From Saururus chinensis (lineage: Eukaryota; Streptophyta; Magnoliopsida; Piperales; Saururaceae), in assembly GCA_035235625.1 (NCBI GenBank), contig CP141143.1, positions 12,631,092 to 12,695,091 of the forward strand: a DNA stretch of 64,000 nucleotides, written 5' to 3'. Positions within the stretch are counted from its first letter, which is position 1. Each line of letters starts with the position of its first letter. Below the pieces are notes generated by a model. The model made no database searches and was not told the origin of the DNA. It saw only the letters and a program-made list of their open reading frames with translations. The position numbers were made by a program, and so were the translations under genes. Below, in pieces: positions 22,401 through 35,200 of this stretch.

Positions 22401-25400
22401 TGAAAGCCATAAAGTTAGACAGAAAACTGATTCAAAATTCTTTCTGTAATTATCCCTATACCATTTCTTGAGGAAAAGTTTTATTGCAAAGTGTTGCATA
22501 CTCTAAAATTTTGGTACCTGTGTTGCACGTGCTACATCTCATGTATGTTAAAGCACTATATATCTATTACTTAAAAAGCTCTATCTAATTTCTGGCATTG
22601 GTCTGCAAGATTACTGGTACTGTGTCATGCGTGAGAAAAGCACTCTTGTCTGTCTCAAGTTGTCTCCAAGAAAATCCAAAATCCGATGCAGCAATTTTTT
22701 TTTCTCCAAAACCACCTGGGCCAGTACTTCGCAGTGGACACAGTCTCCCTGCCCAGTTGGATACCTTTCCTCACAGAGGATATACACCTGGTCATGCATC
22801 TGATCATCATCAAAGGAGCTATTCATCAATACCTGGGCCTGAAAGTTTGGCAACAGGCTACAGGAAGATTCTGGAAGAAGAGATTGTGTTCAGATTGTTA
22901 TGCTCAAGTGATAAAGTTGGTAGTTTGATAGGTAAAGGAGGGGGTATTATACGGGCTTTGCAAGCTGAAAGTGGTGCGTCTATAAAGATTTTAGAGTCAG
23001 TGCCTGATTCAGAAGAGCAAGTTGTTTTGATCATTGCATTGGAGGTATAAAATCGGCCCCTTTTGCCAAATTATGTACTGAAAGATAAAAATGCATGTTG
23101 TTGTAATATTCCTTTAATTTCCAGTCTTATTTTGAAATTTATTTGTCCTTTCTAGAATTCGGAATTGAGGCATTCTCCTGCACAAGATGCAGTTATGCGA
23201 GTCCATTCAAAAATCATAGAGATGACACCTGATATAGGTGCTTCTGTTTCTGCAAGACTTCTTGTACCTGCACAGCAAATTGGTTGTCTGCTGGGTAAAG
23301 GAGGTTCCATTATTGCTGAAATGAGAAGAGCAACTGGCGCTAGTATTCGAATTTTTCTGAAAAACCAAATTCCTAAATGTGCTTCACCTAATGATGAAGT
23401 TGTGCAGGTAAGAACTCTCTTTTTCTCTCTGTTTGCATCCTTAATGGAAAAGGTTATTTGCATAGATATATTTGCTTAATGCTACTTAGTGTTTTATTAT
23501 GCATTCTTTGAATTTTACTCACTGTTTTGCTTTGAATAGAACAAAATGTGTGTTAATAGGAATGCCTGTGTCTAAATGAAAACATTCTTTCACGTCATGT
23601 TAGACTTGGAGGACCTCGATATAACATCGGAAGCAAAGATAACAACTTGTTGATTCTAATTTGTAAATCTTCAACCAACACCTTTTGAATACTTGAGATG
23701 CTTAGAGTTTTATTATGCATTCTTTGAATTTTACTCACTGTTTTGCTTAGAATAGAACAGAATGTGTGTTGATAGGAATGCCCGTGTTCAAATGAAACAT
23801 TCTTCCATGTCATGTTAGATTTGGAGGTCCTCAATATATCATCTGAAGCAAAGATAACAACTTGTAGATTCTAATTCTTAGATCTTCGACCAACATCTTT
23901 TAAAAACTTGAGATACTAAACAATGTAAGTTTTAGATTCTAATTCTTAAATCTTCGACCAATGTCTTTTGAATACTTGAGATACTAAACAATGTAAAATC
24001 TTATAACTCAGAATAAAAGAAATAAAGTCATGGGTCTTATAAAGTAATGATTCATAATTAAACGCGTATTCACTTTTGTCTCATAATCATAATCAAGTAG
24101 CACCTTTTCCCAACAATTTGGGGTCGGCGACATGGAACTTACGCCTCTATTGAAGCCTATTTTGTGCCAACTCTTTTTGTAAGAGATAGCATAGTCATAT
24201 ACTTTATTATGAGTTTCATCCAGGTTCTCTTAGGCCTCCCTCTCCCTCTTTTGACATTATTTACGTTAAACTCTTCCAACCTTCTTACCGGGGCATCGAT
24301 TGGTCATCTTTGTACTTGTCCGTACCAATGCAACCTACACTCCCTGAGCTTCTCCGGTAAGGAATTCCCGCATGCTCTAATGAGGGCTGTGTTGATGGGC
24401 CTATTCAAGGGGAAATGAAATACAATTTTGTTTTATAAGTTTGCACTGTGGTGAACTAGTTATGTCAGAAATTTGGAAGAATACCAACCTGTCTTCTGAT
24501 TAAGACCTTGTGGGGAAATCATTTACTGTTTATGTGCGTGATAATGATGGTCACTTTTGTTATGTTATAAAAAAGAAGGTAGATATGATATAAAGTTAAT
24601 GATATAATCTCTCTTTCCTCATATGCTTTCAATTAACATTTAAGTTCTCCTATGTGTCTCTCCATAATAACCAGAATGTTTTTATGGTCTTCTTTTCTAT
24701 TGAGGTTATGTTTATTGATAATGCCATCAGTGTGCAAGCCTTGGACATTGTGTCTTGTTTTGGCAGGTTCATGGTAATTTACCTTCGGTCCAAGATGCTT
24801 TATTTCACATCACAAGCAGGCTTAGGGAAACCATTCTTCCAAAGAAACCACCAATCGGGGGTTCAGGGGCGTTCTTGTCAATGGGATCTGATATTCCTCC
24901 TATGTTCAGATCTAGACATGAACCATCCTCTCCTGGGCATCTTGCTGTTTCAGTTGGACACCTTCAGAGATCCCACTCCTTGGATCACCAAGCTGCGCCA
25001 TCTCACAGCATGGACCCGATTGGACTCTCAACTGTGGAAAGGGGTCCCTATTCTTATGGATGTGAAAGACCTGGATATGGTCCTCCGTATGATCGACCAT
25101 CTTCCCCTAAACCCTGGGCTCCCCCAGTAATTACTTGTTCGTGGCTAGTTTGTTTTTACTGTTAGGGTCTGTTATGTGGTCATGTGAATGTCATTATTAT
25201 GTGCAGGCACCTTCCAAGGGGAACCATAGAGGTATTGCGGACAGTATTTCAGGCTTGACTGCTCAAACTGGGACCACTGTGAGGTATTATTTTTCTCAGA
25301 ATCAACAGTTAGCAGTCTGTCTTGGTAAAAACAAAAAACAAAAGAAAATAGATTGAAAAGGAACAGCCAACTCCTAGCAACTTCAATGTTTTTTAAAATT

Positions 25401-25787
25401 TTACTCAAGAGAGTTAAACTGTGTACTTACAGTCAGGTAGCAGTGATTACTAGCACATCTGTGGAAGTTATTGTTCCTCAGCAGTTGTTAGGGTTCATCT
25501 ATGGAGAGAAGGGTGGAAATTTGAATCAGATCAGACAGGTAGATGAACCTAAGGTTGTTGATTAAATAAGCGAGAAGAAATCACTTTTCATTTCCCTGGT
25601 GCCCACTAATTTGTTATGTGTTTGTCTCAACTGTTTATGTCAGATATCTGGTGCCAAGGTTATAATTCACGATCCAAAGCCTGGTGCAACTGAGGGGGTT
25701 GTTTTTATATCAGGAACCCCAGATCAGACTCATGCCGCTCAAAGTCTTCTTCATGCATTTGTACTATGTGAACAAACAACCCCCTGA
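19465..25787 (+). CDS. KH domain RNA-binding protein with five KH repeats (HEN4 / At4g18375-like)
   Basis: Seven coding exons (19465-20235, 22610-23044, 23156-23407, 24767-25126, 25207-25283, 25433-25538, 25644-25787) give 714 residues. The protein has an S/P-rich start and five KH domains near residues 52-106, 203-280, 347-410, 433-505 and 640-708. The first four carry GKGG in the GxxG loop (AVIGKGGSII, CVLGKGGKIV, SLIGKGGGII, CLLGKGGSII); the last has FIYGEKGGNL. A proline/serine-rich linker precedes KH5. This layout is that of the plant PCBP-like family with HEN4, RCF3/SHI1 and At4g18375, nuclear proteins acting in pre-mRNA processing. I cannot tell which paralogue it is. The acceptor of exon 2 is AAG rather than CAG. 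All exon joins keep frame. Introns 1 and 3 are long and hold repeats. Confidence 0.93.
21254..21300. repeat. GA/GT microsatellite
   Basis: A GAGAGAGAGAGA run passes into a degenerate GT-rich run (GTGTGTACGTGTGTGCATG...). It lies in intron 1 of the KH gene and is a likely length-variable marker. Confidence 0.75.
23491..24005. repeat. Tandem duplication, 216-bp unit, two copies plus a partial third
   Basis: A segment starting GTTTTATTATGCATTCTTTG at 23491 recurs at 23707, giving a 216-bp period with scattered differences. From about 23930 the last part of the unit (TAGATTCTAATTCTTA... to CTAAACAATGTAA) is repeated again. It lies in intron 3 of the KH gene and has no coding content. Confidence 0.8.
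24095..24400 (-). mobile_element. LINE ORF2 3' fragment (RTE-like), second copy
   Basis: The minus strand shows KRGRGRPKRTWMKLI and, across a frame change, a diverged IHVADPKLLGKG-like end. This is the same LINE tail as at 13626-14395. It is shorter and diverged. It lies in intron 3 of the KH gene, opposite to that gene's direction. Both copies share the family's 3' end, as expected for 5'-truncated LINE insertions. Confidence 0.75.
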
Positions 25788-26432
25788 TTATCTCATCCTC
25801 TTTATGCGGGTAGATATCTCCATCTGCTTAACTCTTAAATTTATTTGCTTGAAGTCAGCAAGAACTCATAGCAAGCAACCTCTTCGCATAACAAGTAGAC
25901 ATGCGGCGGAAGGTGATCTTAAATTTTGCACTTGATTCATTCACTAATTACCAACTCACTGACTGCATTACGTGGAAGCAAAATTATCCTTAAAGAAGAG
26001 GTCAAAACTTCCTTCCCTAATTTGACTCCATAATTGAGTGGTAGTTATTTTTATCCTTAAATAGAATGCCTACTGTAGCAGTAGCATGAATTAATCAGAT
26101 AGTCCAATCCGCCATTTTGTCTGACTGATTTTTGTTATTTTTGTTTGGAGGTATAATATCATTATGCAACTAAGCAGTATGTTGTAATAAAATATGATAG
26201 AATTCATTAACCTCCTTTTTATCTTGTGCTGCCACTGAAGATATTGTGGTTATGTGCACCAACTTCCCCTGTACTTTCGAACACATATGTGCACTTTGTA
26301 CCTTTTCTATGTACTGAGTTATTACCCAACTTCAGGAAATTTGACAGGAAAGCAGTCTTTTTTCTTGATTTTTGATAATTTCAATGCATATGATAAAAAA
26401 AAGGGAAGTGGACATTCGTGTTTTTTTTTTAC

Positions 26433-26660
26433 AGCAAGGGAAGTGAACAATCTTGTACAAAGCACTTGTGGTTGCTTCTGTCTACCTCTAGTGCATGGAA
26501 ATAATTTTTTGTAATGGATACCAGCGCTGTGGTGTACATTCTTGACAGTAAGGGAAGTGTACAATCATGTTATAGAGCAGTTGCTGTTGCTTCAGTCTGC
26601 TTCTGAGTGCATGGAGCCAATTTTTTATGATGAATGCTAGCAATGTAGTGTTCGCTCCTT
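26433..26660. repeat. Tandem duplication of about 115 bp
   Basis: Two adjacent segments begin ACAGCAAGGGAAGTGAACAA (26433) and ACAGTAAGGGAAGTGTACAA (about 26548). They share TTGCTTC, TGCATGGA and AATTTTTT landmarks with many substitutions. This is an old local duplication about 650 bp past the KH stop codon. Confidence 0.65.
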
Positions 26661-27949
26661 TTTTTGAACTTCAGATTCATCTTTATTTAAAGACACGCGA
26701 AACAATATAATTATATGTTGGACCAATATAAGGATGCAAACACGGAAAAGGCCTGTACATCAAGCTTCTGTTTAAAGCTTAGACCTTAGCATGCTCGGAT
26801 CCTTTTTTGCCATATTTTTTTCTAGATAATTTTGAATATGTGCTGGGCCATGTTGCGAGTTGTTGGATCTAAATCCTATGGCTTGTGTGTTTAGGGGGCG
26901 GGCATGATATAAAAAACCTACGGGCATTGCACAATGAAGATTATGCAGCCCCAAGGTGCCTGGTGGGGGGTGGGGGGTTATATAAATGGGACACTATTAG
27001 CTGTTGTATGGCAATATATTTGAAGGTGAAGAAAATGACATTTTGTTGTAAATTAAATAAGCCATTAATACACTTCAGAATTCCGGATTTGTGAACTATT
27101 TGTGTAGAAAGGTCCCCTTATGAGTTTTTTTTATAAATGAACTTTATGACCTTTTTTTAACACATTTAGATTTTGAGGTTATTTGTTTAGAATTTGTAGG
27201 AAAATGATTAATGTGAGTTACCAAAATTATTTACCAATATTTATTGAAAAATTAATTTAATGTGAAGTATCACCTCCAAACAAGATTAAAGAGCAAGTGA
27301 GCACAAATGGACCACGGATGAAGGGAAAAGTTGTTATCAAATGATACCTAAGAGATAACCCATATAAATGTGACCCTATTAAGAGACAATGGACAATAAA
27401 AAAAATTAAAATAAAACATTATGTCAAATGTTCAAAATCAGCTTCAAGCTTACAATGTTTCAAAACAAACTTTTAAGTTTACAAAATTTTTTGAAGGCAA
27501 CACTTATTTTACTAAGAGTCCTATTTATAGGTGTGATAGTGTGAACTTTTGCATTGCATATAACTCGGGAGGCAAATTAGTTTATGCCCCCTTCTATATT
27601 TTTCAATTCGATGACTCATGATGCCCAAGCTTACGCAGACATATGAGTTTGGGCTCATACAAAAATTTTCCTTTTACTATGATATAACTTTAAAGAGGTA
27701 ATTACTATTTATAGACAAAATGATTTTATTATCCACAGTCATTAATGTGGAATTGGTTTGTATTACTTAGTGCAACACCCTTTTTATGGAACGGTTTGCC
27801 AACCACTTTTTTGGTGAAAAAAAATTATTTCATGTCATTTGTCAGGGAAAGCCAATTGGATTTACTTAGTGAAGGAAAGCCTAAATGTGTAGAAATGTGA
27901 CTAATGTCATTTTATAATACCTTTACTAAAGAAAGCATTTTTAATACTC

Positions 27950-28160
27950 CAACAATGAGCTTGGCGTAAGGAACATATAGAAGTCTTTTATCTATGAGAT
28001 TAATAGTGCACACATTAGCATATATTAGTGTCAGTACCACTAGAATTAATGTGCATTAGCGAGTGCATCATTGATCTCAAGCATCAAAGGTTTCCAAACA
28101 CTCCTTACACTTTCTCATTGTTTAAGTAGAGCATGAAAAACTCTTCCCTTACAAAGGTAT
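27950..28160. repeat. Dispersed repeat, related in inverse orientation to 52700-52880
   Basis: This stretch shares with the reverse complement of 52700-52880 an ordered series of words: AGCTTGGCGTAAGGAACAT-like, TTTTATCTATGAGATTAA-like, CACATTAG, AAAGGTT and finally GTAGAGCATGAAAAACTC. Homology is clear but diverged. No ends or coding capacity are visible, so this is an unclassified repeat family. Confidence 0.55.
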
Positions 28161-28560
28161 TACTCGGGCCACAAAGACAACAAAAGTGTTGAAGCATGTA
28201 GATGTGGTGAATCATGCATTTGCAGGGCAATGTCCTCATCGGGAGATTTCCTTACAAAGTCATCATCAAGGAGGAAATGAACGGGTTCAAATAAGTTGTG
28301 CACTCTTAATGTAGTTGATGGGAATGCCTAATTAATAATGCACTCCCACTTATTGTGGTAGGAGTGCCCAATCAATGCCCAACTGTGGTTGGTAGTGCAT
28401 ACCCATGTAAGTATTTTTCATACTCCCTGCCCATTGTGAGTTGAGCGTAAGGAATACATGTGAAATGTTTATTTTCAAAATTAATGGCGTACACACAATC
28501 CCAACTGATCAGAATCTATTTCCCACTAAGCTGCAATTAGGGTGGGAGTGCGCACCCAAT

Positions 28561-29150
28561 CTGCATCTGAAATGATAAGGGTGTGAGTTGTGAATTGCGA
28601 TGGTGCTTAGGGCTGCATCTCGGGTTGGGTTAGGTTGGGTTTTGTATGACCCAACACGAGATAGGAGCCAAGTTTTTTAGAGCCAAGTTGACCCGAGATA
28701 GAAATTGAAATTCTTGGACCCGACTCTACCTGAATACCCGAGAATTGAAATAGGAACCGAGATTCTATTTTTAGTTGGATCGGTTTTAATAATTCAAATT
28801 AATTTGATATTATATTAAATTAATTTTATCTATAAAAAATTATATAACCAAAGTTAAATATAATTTTATAAATTAATTAGGAGCTTAGGTCGGTTCGATC
28901 GATTCTTGAGTTTTCGTATGCTAAACTTAACCTGATTTAAGATTCACCTCGGTATTTTTTTTGTGAACCCGACCCGACCCAAGGTAATATCGGGTCGGTT
29001 CTTCTGGATTAATTTGGGTCGGAATTTTCAATGCAGCCGTATCTGAGGTGGGTCGTTTCTCGTTGGAACTCCCACCATAATCTGAATCCGAAATGATTAG
29101 GGTGTGACTTCTGAATTGCGACCGTGAGCTAGGTCGTTTCTCGTTGGAAC
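28561..29150. repeat. 81-bp tandem duplication in the phosphatase promoter, one copy interrupted
   Basis: Copy A runs 28561-28609 and resumes at 29040-29081. Copy B runs 29082-29131 and is followed by GGTCGTTTCTCGTTGGAAC (29132), which also occurs in copy A at 29051. With the 28611-29038 element removed, the period is about 81 bp. Copy B therefore shows roughly what copy A looked like before insertion. Confidence 0.7.
28611..29038. mobile_element. Candidate MITE with GGCTGCAT inverted ends
   Basis: The left end GGCTGCAT (28611-28618) is the exact inverse of ATGCAGCC (29031-29038). Inside, both arms are rich in GGGTCGGGT/GACCCGACCC-like words, and the centre is A+T-rich. The element is about 428 bp and non-coding. 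It interrupts copy A of the adjacent duplication, which supports insertion. One more symmetric base pair and a TA on each side could be a TA target duplication, but the superfamily is uncertain. It lies about 260 bp before the phosphatase start codon. Confidence 0.55.
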
Positions 29151-29295
29151 GCTCGCTTCCTCCCCACACTCCCCGCGCCAACCCGCAGATGTGAATGAAT
29201 TGGCTGCCGAGTCCTGAAACAAGTCGTGACTCGTGAGCTGCTGGTAGTAAACGCAGGCGATCCACACCATTCCTCCTTTGTAGCAAAGGGATTGG

Positions 29296-32200
29296 ATGTC
29301 TGGACGATGGCATCTGCCTCTCCAGCTCCTACTCTACCTCCTCTCCATCGCCACTTCTCTCTTTCTTCTCCAGTCCCTCTTCTCCAGGCTCCTCCTAGGG
29401 CACGCAACCGTGAGAGTGAAGAAGGCTGCCGACCTCCCTCTTCGCTTCCGCTACGACGGCACTTTCAAGATCCTTCAGGTGATTGATTTGTTTTACTTTA
29501 ATGGCCTTTCGGGATTTTGTTGGCTCTTCTTCGGATTTGTGAAATGCTTTGTTTGACCCGTAAGTTGCTGTGCAGATTGCGGATATGCACTACGGGAATG
29601 GAGTTTTGAGCAGATGCAGAGACGTTCTGCCGTCTGAATTTCGTTACTGCTCCGATCTCAACACGACTCGGTTCGTCAGAAAGTTGATTGACGCGGAAAA
29701 GCCTGATTTCGTCGCTTTTACAGGTTTGTCTTTCTGATGTGCATGTTTTTTGGGTGATCATTATGGTGCATTTGACTTTCTCCCAGTAACAAAAAGATGA
29801 AATGGTTGTCTTCTCGGAGCTCCGTATTTGATTTTTCGCTGTTGCAAGTCTGTGTCTCCTACCATGTGATGTTTTCCTTGTTCAATGTTGTCTGTTGACA
29901 TGCTTTTCACTGTGAATCGCCTTATGTACTGTTAATCTAGAGGTAAAATGTATTCAATCTTTCGGTTCATAGTAAAGTTGAGTTTAATAAGTTAAAATGT
30001 GATGTGCTCCATGTTTGACCATGGTATGAGCTCGGGCCTAGTTTGGTCTAACGTGTCGCGGTCCGGGTGAGACGGTACGGGCTATAGGGTCAAAGGGTGG
30101 TGGGGGTGGTCGCGCCGACTCTACATGTGCCCTCATTACACATAATTTGAATGGGACCCGTATATGTTATATATGTACACTAGACATACATCTAAGTGTA
30201 TATTTATATTTTATGAGGCCCAGATGTACGAATTAGGTATCGAGGGTAGAACCCGTGGTTAGCGAGGGGTCGACCCTGTCGCGGACTTAGCCGTGTGCAG
30301 GGGGTCCAGGCCTCCAAGGGCTCTGTGGGTATAGAGCCTGCTCCCATTGTGATTGAACCTCTATTATAAACCGGAAGGAATTATACAATGAAGCCCATTT
30401 AATCTCAGCCCATTTGTGGCCCGCCTAAATAAGGAAGGTAGGAGGATATTTAAAGAGAGAAAGAGAGGAGGTAGAGCACTCTAGAGTGGCTGAACCACTA
30501 GAAGTGTGGCGGGAGGAGGTTGGCACACCAATAAAAATCCAATCTTTAATAATCTACACCAAACGCATGCAATATTTAACGTCAATTAGCAATAAACATG
30601 CAACTCAAACAATCAATCAAAGAGAAACATAATATATAGGAGAGATGACAGACTGACCTAGGCGATCCAGCCCTTTCATGTCCTCCACAAATCAGATCTT
30701 GCATTCTAAACACAAGATCTAGAGAAGGGGATTAGAGTTTACCTTTCTAATGTGATGATCTCTCTCAAACCAATGGAAATTTAGATGAGGAGATTTACAT
30801 AGAATAACCTAAGGGTTATGTGATTCCTGGACAGGAACACAAGGTGTACAAACTCATAAAATCATTGGATGACATAAAATAGTCTCTCAGGCAGTGGTAC
30901 TTTATTTTTCACAAGGTGATTAGTGAGTATGGGTTCATAGCGAACGAACACGATCATTGTGTCTATACCTTCTGGGACGGAGTAAGGTATATGATGTTGT
31001 CATTATATGTAAATGACATACTTTTGATGGGGAATGACCTTAGTATGATAGTCAGTTTAAAGGAATGACTCAAAACCCAATTTGAGATGAAAGACATGGG
31101 TGATGTATCCTACATCCTTAGGATGAAAATTAATAGAGATAGAAAGGCTAAGAAGCTTAGTATATCTCAAGAGTCATACATAAAAAGCGTTCTCAAACGC
31201 TTCAATGTCATTTGTTAGAAAATTATTTAATCCCCTATTTACAAGGGTACTCTGTTGTCTAAGGGTATGGCTCATCGGACAGAGGAAGACCGACTCCGGA
31301 TAGAGTCAATAACATATGTGCAGCTTAATGTATGTCATGACCTGTATTCGACCTGATTTGAGTTTTGTGGTAAGCTTGTTAAGCCGTTACCATGCAGACC
31401 CTGGTCTTCAGTACTGGCAAGCGGTGAAGAGGGTATTTCGGTACCTATTAGGGTCTAAGAGTCTAAAACTCATATCAGGCGAAAAATATATCATTGGCTA
31501 AATATAGTGATTCGGACTATGCGGAGGATCCAGATGATAAAAAATCCACTACTAGATATGTCTTCATGTTTGGAGGTGGTGTTATATTGTGGGCAAGTAA
31601 GGAACATAAGAGTGTTTCTAAGTCTACAATAGAAGCTGAGTTTTATACATACAGTATTACAGCTTCCTAGGAAGTATGAATTAAGGAGTTTCTAGCAAGA
31701 ATGGGGCTAGAAGACTGGACTTATGCTCCTGTCCAGATGTATTGTTATAATTTGGCTACAGTGTCGACACTTAAAAATGGGGAGATGAGTGTCAGGGGTA
31801 AGCACATTGAGGTGGGAATTACTACTACATTTCCGACATGCTACAGAGGGGAAAGGTGACTGTGAGTCATCTTTCAACTACTGAGATGTTGGCAGATTCG
31901 TTCACTAAGGCCTAAGTACGCTCATAGCATTGGTCTTCGACAGGACTAGCGCAAGTCGTTGTTGGACCATATGAGCCCTTCACCAATTGTGGGGGATGTT
32001 GGACTATGGTATAGGCTCGGGCTAGGATTGGTCCAACGTGTCGCGGTCTAGGTGAACCGGTATGGGCCACAGGGTCCAAGGGTGGTGGGGGCGGTTGCGC
32101 CGACCCCACATGTACCTTCGTTACACATAATTCGAGTGGGACACGCATGTCACACACGTACACTAGACATATATCTAGGTATGCATTTACACATTGTGGG

Positions 32201-35200
32201 GCCCAAACGCAAGAATTAAGTGTCGAGAGTAGTACTCGTGGGTAGCGAGGGGTCGACCCTATCGCGGGCTTGTTCATGTGCATGGGGTCCAGGCCTCTGC
32301 CGGCTCTGAGAGACAGAGTCCGCTCCCATTGTGATTGAACCTCTATTATAAACCGGAAGGAATTATGCAATCAAGCCCATTTAATCTCAGCCCATTTTTG
32401 GCCCGCCTAAATAAGAAAGGTAGGAGGATATTTAAAGAGAAAGAGAGGAGGTAGACCTAATGCACAAGTGCTAGCCGCCCCTCCCTCTCCTCCTCTCTCC
32501 CAATTTTTTGCCCCCTTCTCTCTTTGGTTGGTGCAGCCTGCACCTTGCTGCTGGCCGCCCTCCATCCTCCTCTCTCTTGATCAATTTTGGCGGGTTGTTC
32601 AAGGGAGAAACTCTCCTTCTCTGTTGAGACGTGGAGGCTGAAGAAGGGCTGAAGTAAAGGGGCGCCTTTGCTGAGAATTCCTTCACTCCAAGAGGTGGTT
32701 TAAGAGGGATTATCACATTAGAAAGGTAAACTCTAATCCCCTTCTCTAGATCTTGTGTTTGGCGTGCAAGATTTAATTTGTGAAGGACGTGCAAGGGCTG
32801 GATCGCCTAGGTCAATCTGTCATCTCTCCTGTATATTATGTTTCTCTTTGATTGATTGTTTGAGTTGCATGTTTATTGTTAATTGATGTTAGATATTTCA
32901 TGCGTTTGGTGTAGATTATTAAAGATTGGATTTTTATTGGTGCGTCATCCTCCTCCTACCACGCTTCCGTTGGTTCGGGTGAGCCAGTACGGGCTACAGG
33001 GTCCAAAGGTGGTGGGGGCAATCGCGCCAACCCCACATGTGCCCTCGTTACACATAATTCGAATGGGACCTGCATATGTCATACACGTACACTAGACATA
33101 CATTTAGGTGTGCATTTACACATTGTGGGGCCAGACGCACGAATTAGATGTCGAGGGTGGGACCTGTGGTTAGCGAGGGTCAACCCTATCGCGGGCTTAG
33201 CCGTGTGCAGGGGGTCCAGGCCTCCACGGGCTCTATGGGTACAGAGCCCGCTCCCGTTGTGTTAGACCCTCTAGTGAAACCGGAAGGATGTAATCAGCTT
33301 GACCCATTTGAATCAGCCCACTTACTAAAGCCCATAAAAAATAGCCAAATAATGACCCGCATTTATATTGAAGGTAAGGGGAGTAATTAAGGGAGAGAAT
33401 AAGAAAGAATATTCTCTCTTATTGTATATGATGGTTCCCCCCCCCCCCCCCCCTCGCCCCCCCCCATCTTTTGTAGATCTTGGATTTTCAATTGGCTTCT
33501 CCTCTCTTCCAATCCAAGCCAGCTCCCTTCTCTCCCTTGGTGCAGCATGCTCTTTCATTGGGAGAAGTTGTTGGCTGCCCCTCCTCTCCCCTCTCTAAGG
33601 TGCTCTAGGCGGGCTGAAAGGAAGGAGGACACTCCTCTCTATTGCTAGGTCGTTTTGGAGCTTGAGCGGGCTGATTCATTGCTGAGTTTCATCAATCCAA
33701 GTAAGGTGTTAAGGGATCTGCACATTAGAAAGGTAAACTCTAATCCCCTCCTCTAGATCTTATGTTTGGTGTGTAGGATATAATTTGTGGAGGACGTGTA
33801 AGGGCTGAATTACCCAGGTCAGTCTGCCATCTCTCTTATATATTATATTTCTCTTTAATTGATTGAATGAGATGATGTTTATTGCTAATTGATATTAGAT
33901 ATTGCATGCGTTTGGTGTAGATTGTTAATAATTGAATTTTTATTTGTGCGCCAACCCCCTCCCCACCCCCTCCTACCACACTTCCACTGATCCGGCCACT
34001 CTACACTCTGCCTAGTGCCAACTTATTTACAGTTTGTAATATTTAAGCCTGTACATTTTCATTTACACTTGTTACTCTTCTTCCTTGTATTCATTGGGAT
34101 TCAGACCTCCACCTGCAGTGTTACCATAATAGATCCGGCCTTTCAATTGATGCATTAGATGCGTCAACGATTAGCATTTATGTATTAAGTGGAGTTGAGG
34201 TATCTTTTGGCTGGTGTAAAGATGATTAATGTCAAAGGCCTGCCCCGCCCCTAGCGGTTTTTGGTTGGAAATGGCTAGCAAAGTTTCTAGCATAAAATGA
34301 TGCATCTAATGCTTTGTCACATATCTAACCAGTTCTAATTCATCCCTATTTCTGAGTACATACACTAAAAGATTTGTTTGTTCTTTGGGTCGTCTAATAG
34401 GAGATAATATATTTGGGTCGAGTACATCTGATGCTGCTGAGTCATTGATTGGTGCATTTGCTCCCGTCATAGCATCCAAACTTCCTTGGGCTGCAGTTTT
34501 GGGCAACCATGACCAGGAATCTACCATGACTCGAGAAGAACTAATGTCTTTTCTTTCTCTTATGGATTATTCAATATCTCAGATAAATCCGCATGATGGG
34601 AACCTCGAGGGCTACGTCAAAGTTGCTGATATAGATGGATTTGGAAATTATAATGTGAAAGTACATGGTGCCTCAGGTTCAAAAATGGCTAATAACAGCG
34701 TCCTAAATTTCTACTTTCTTGACAGTGGAGATAGAACGACTATAGATGGTATTCGAAGTTATGGGTGGATCAAGGAGTCTCAACTTCGTTGGCTCCGCAT
34801 TGTATCTAAAGGATTTCAGGTACACTTATTTTTTTTAAATATTCTTTGCCTACTGCAAAAACCATATTTTCCTACTTTCAATGTGTGTCTTGATGTCTTC
34901 CAACGTTGGCGTAGATCCTTGGGCTATTTCGTCAATGCAAGGTACCAAGAAGACTAAATATTGAGACATACAATGAAGGAGCTCTAACTGCATTTATGCT
35001 TGTGTTATTCAGGATGCACGTGCACCAGCACTGACATTCTTTCATATCCCAATTCCAGAGGTTCGGCAACTCTGGTACAAGCCAATTGTGGGTATATTTC
35101 AGGAGGCAGTCGCTTGCCCTTCTTATAACTCGGGTGTTCTTCCAACCCTCGTCTCCATGGGGGATGTGAAGGGTGTGTTTCTAGGCCACGATCATTTGAA

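Larger units (their letters stand above)
25788..28560. other. Intergenic region between KH and phosphatase genes
   Basis: The first few hundred bases must contain the 3' untranslated region of the KH gene. A roughly 115-bp tandem duplication lies at 26433-26660 and a dispersed repeat at 27950-28160. G-rich runs occur near 26965. No coding region is recognised. Confidence 0.5.
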
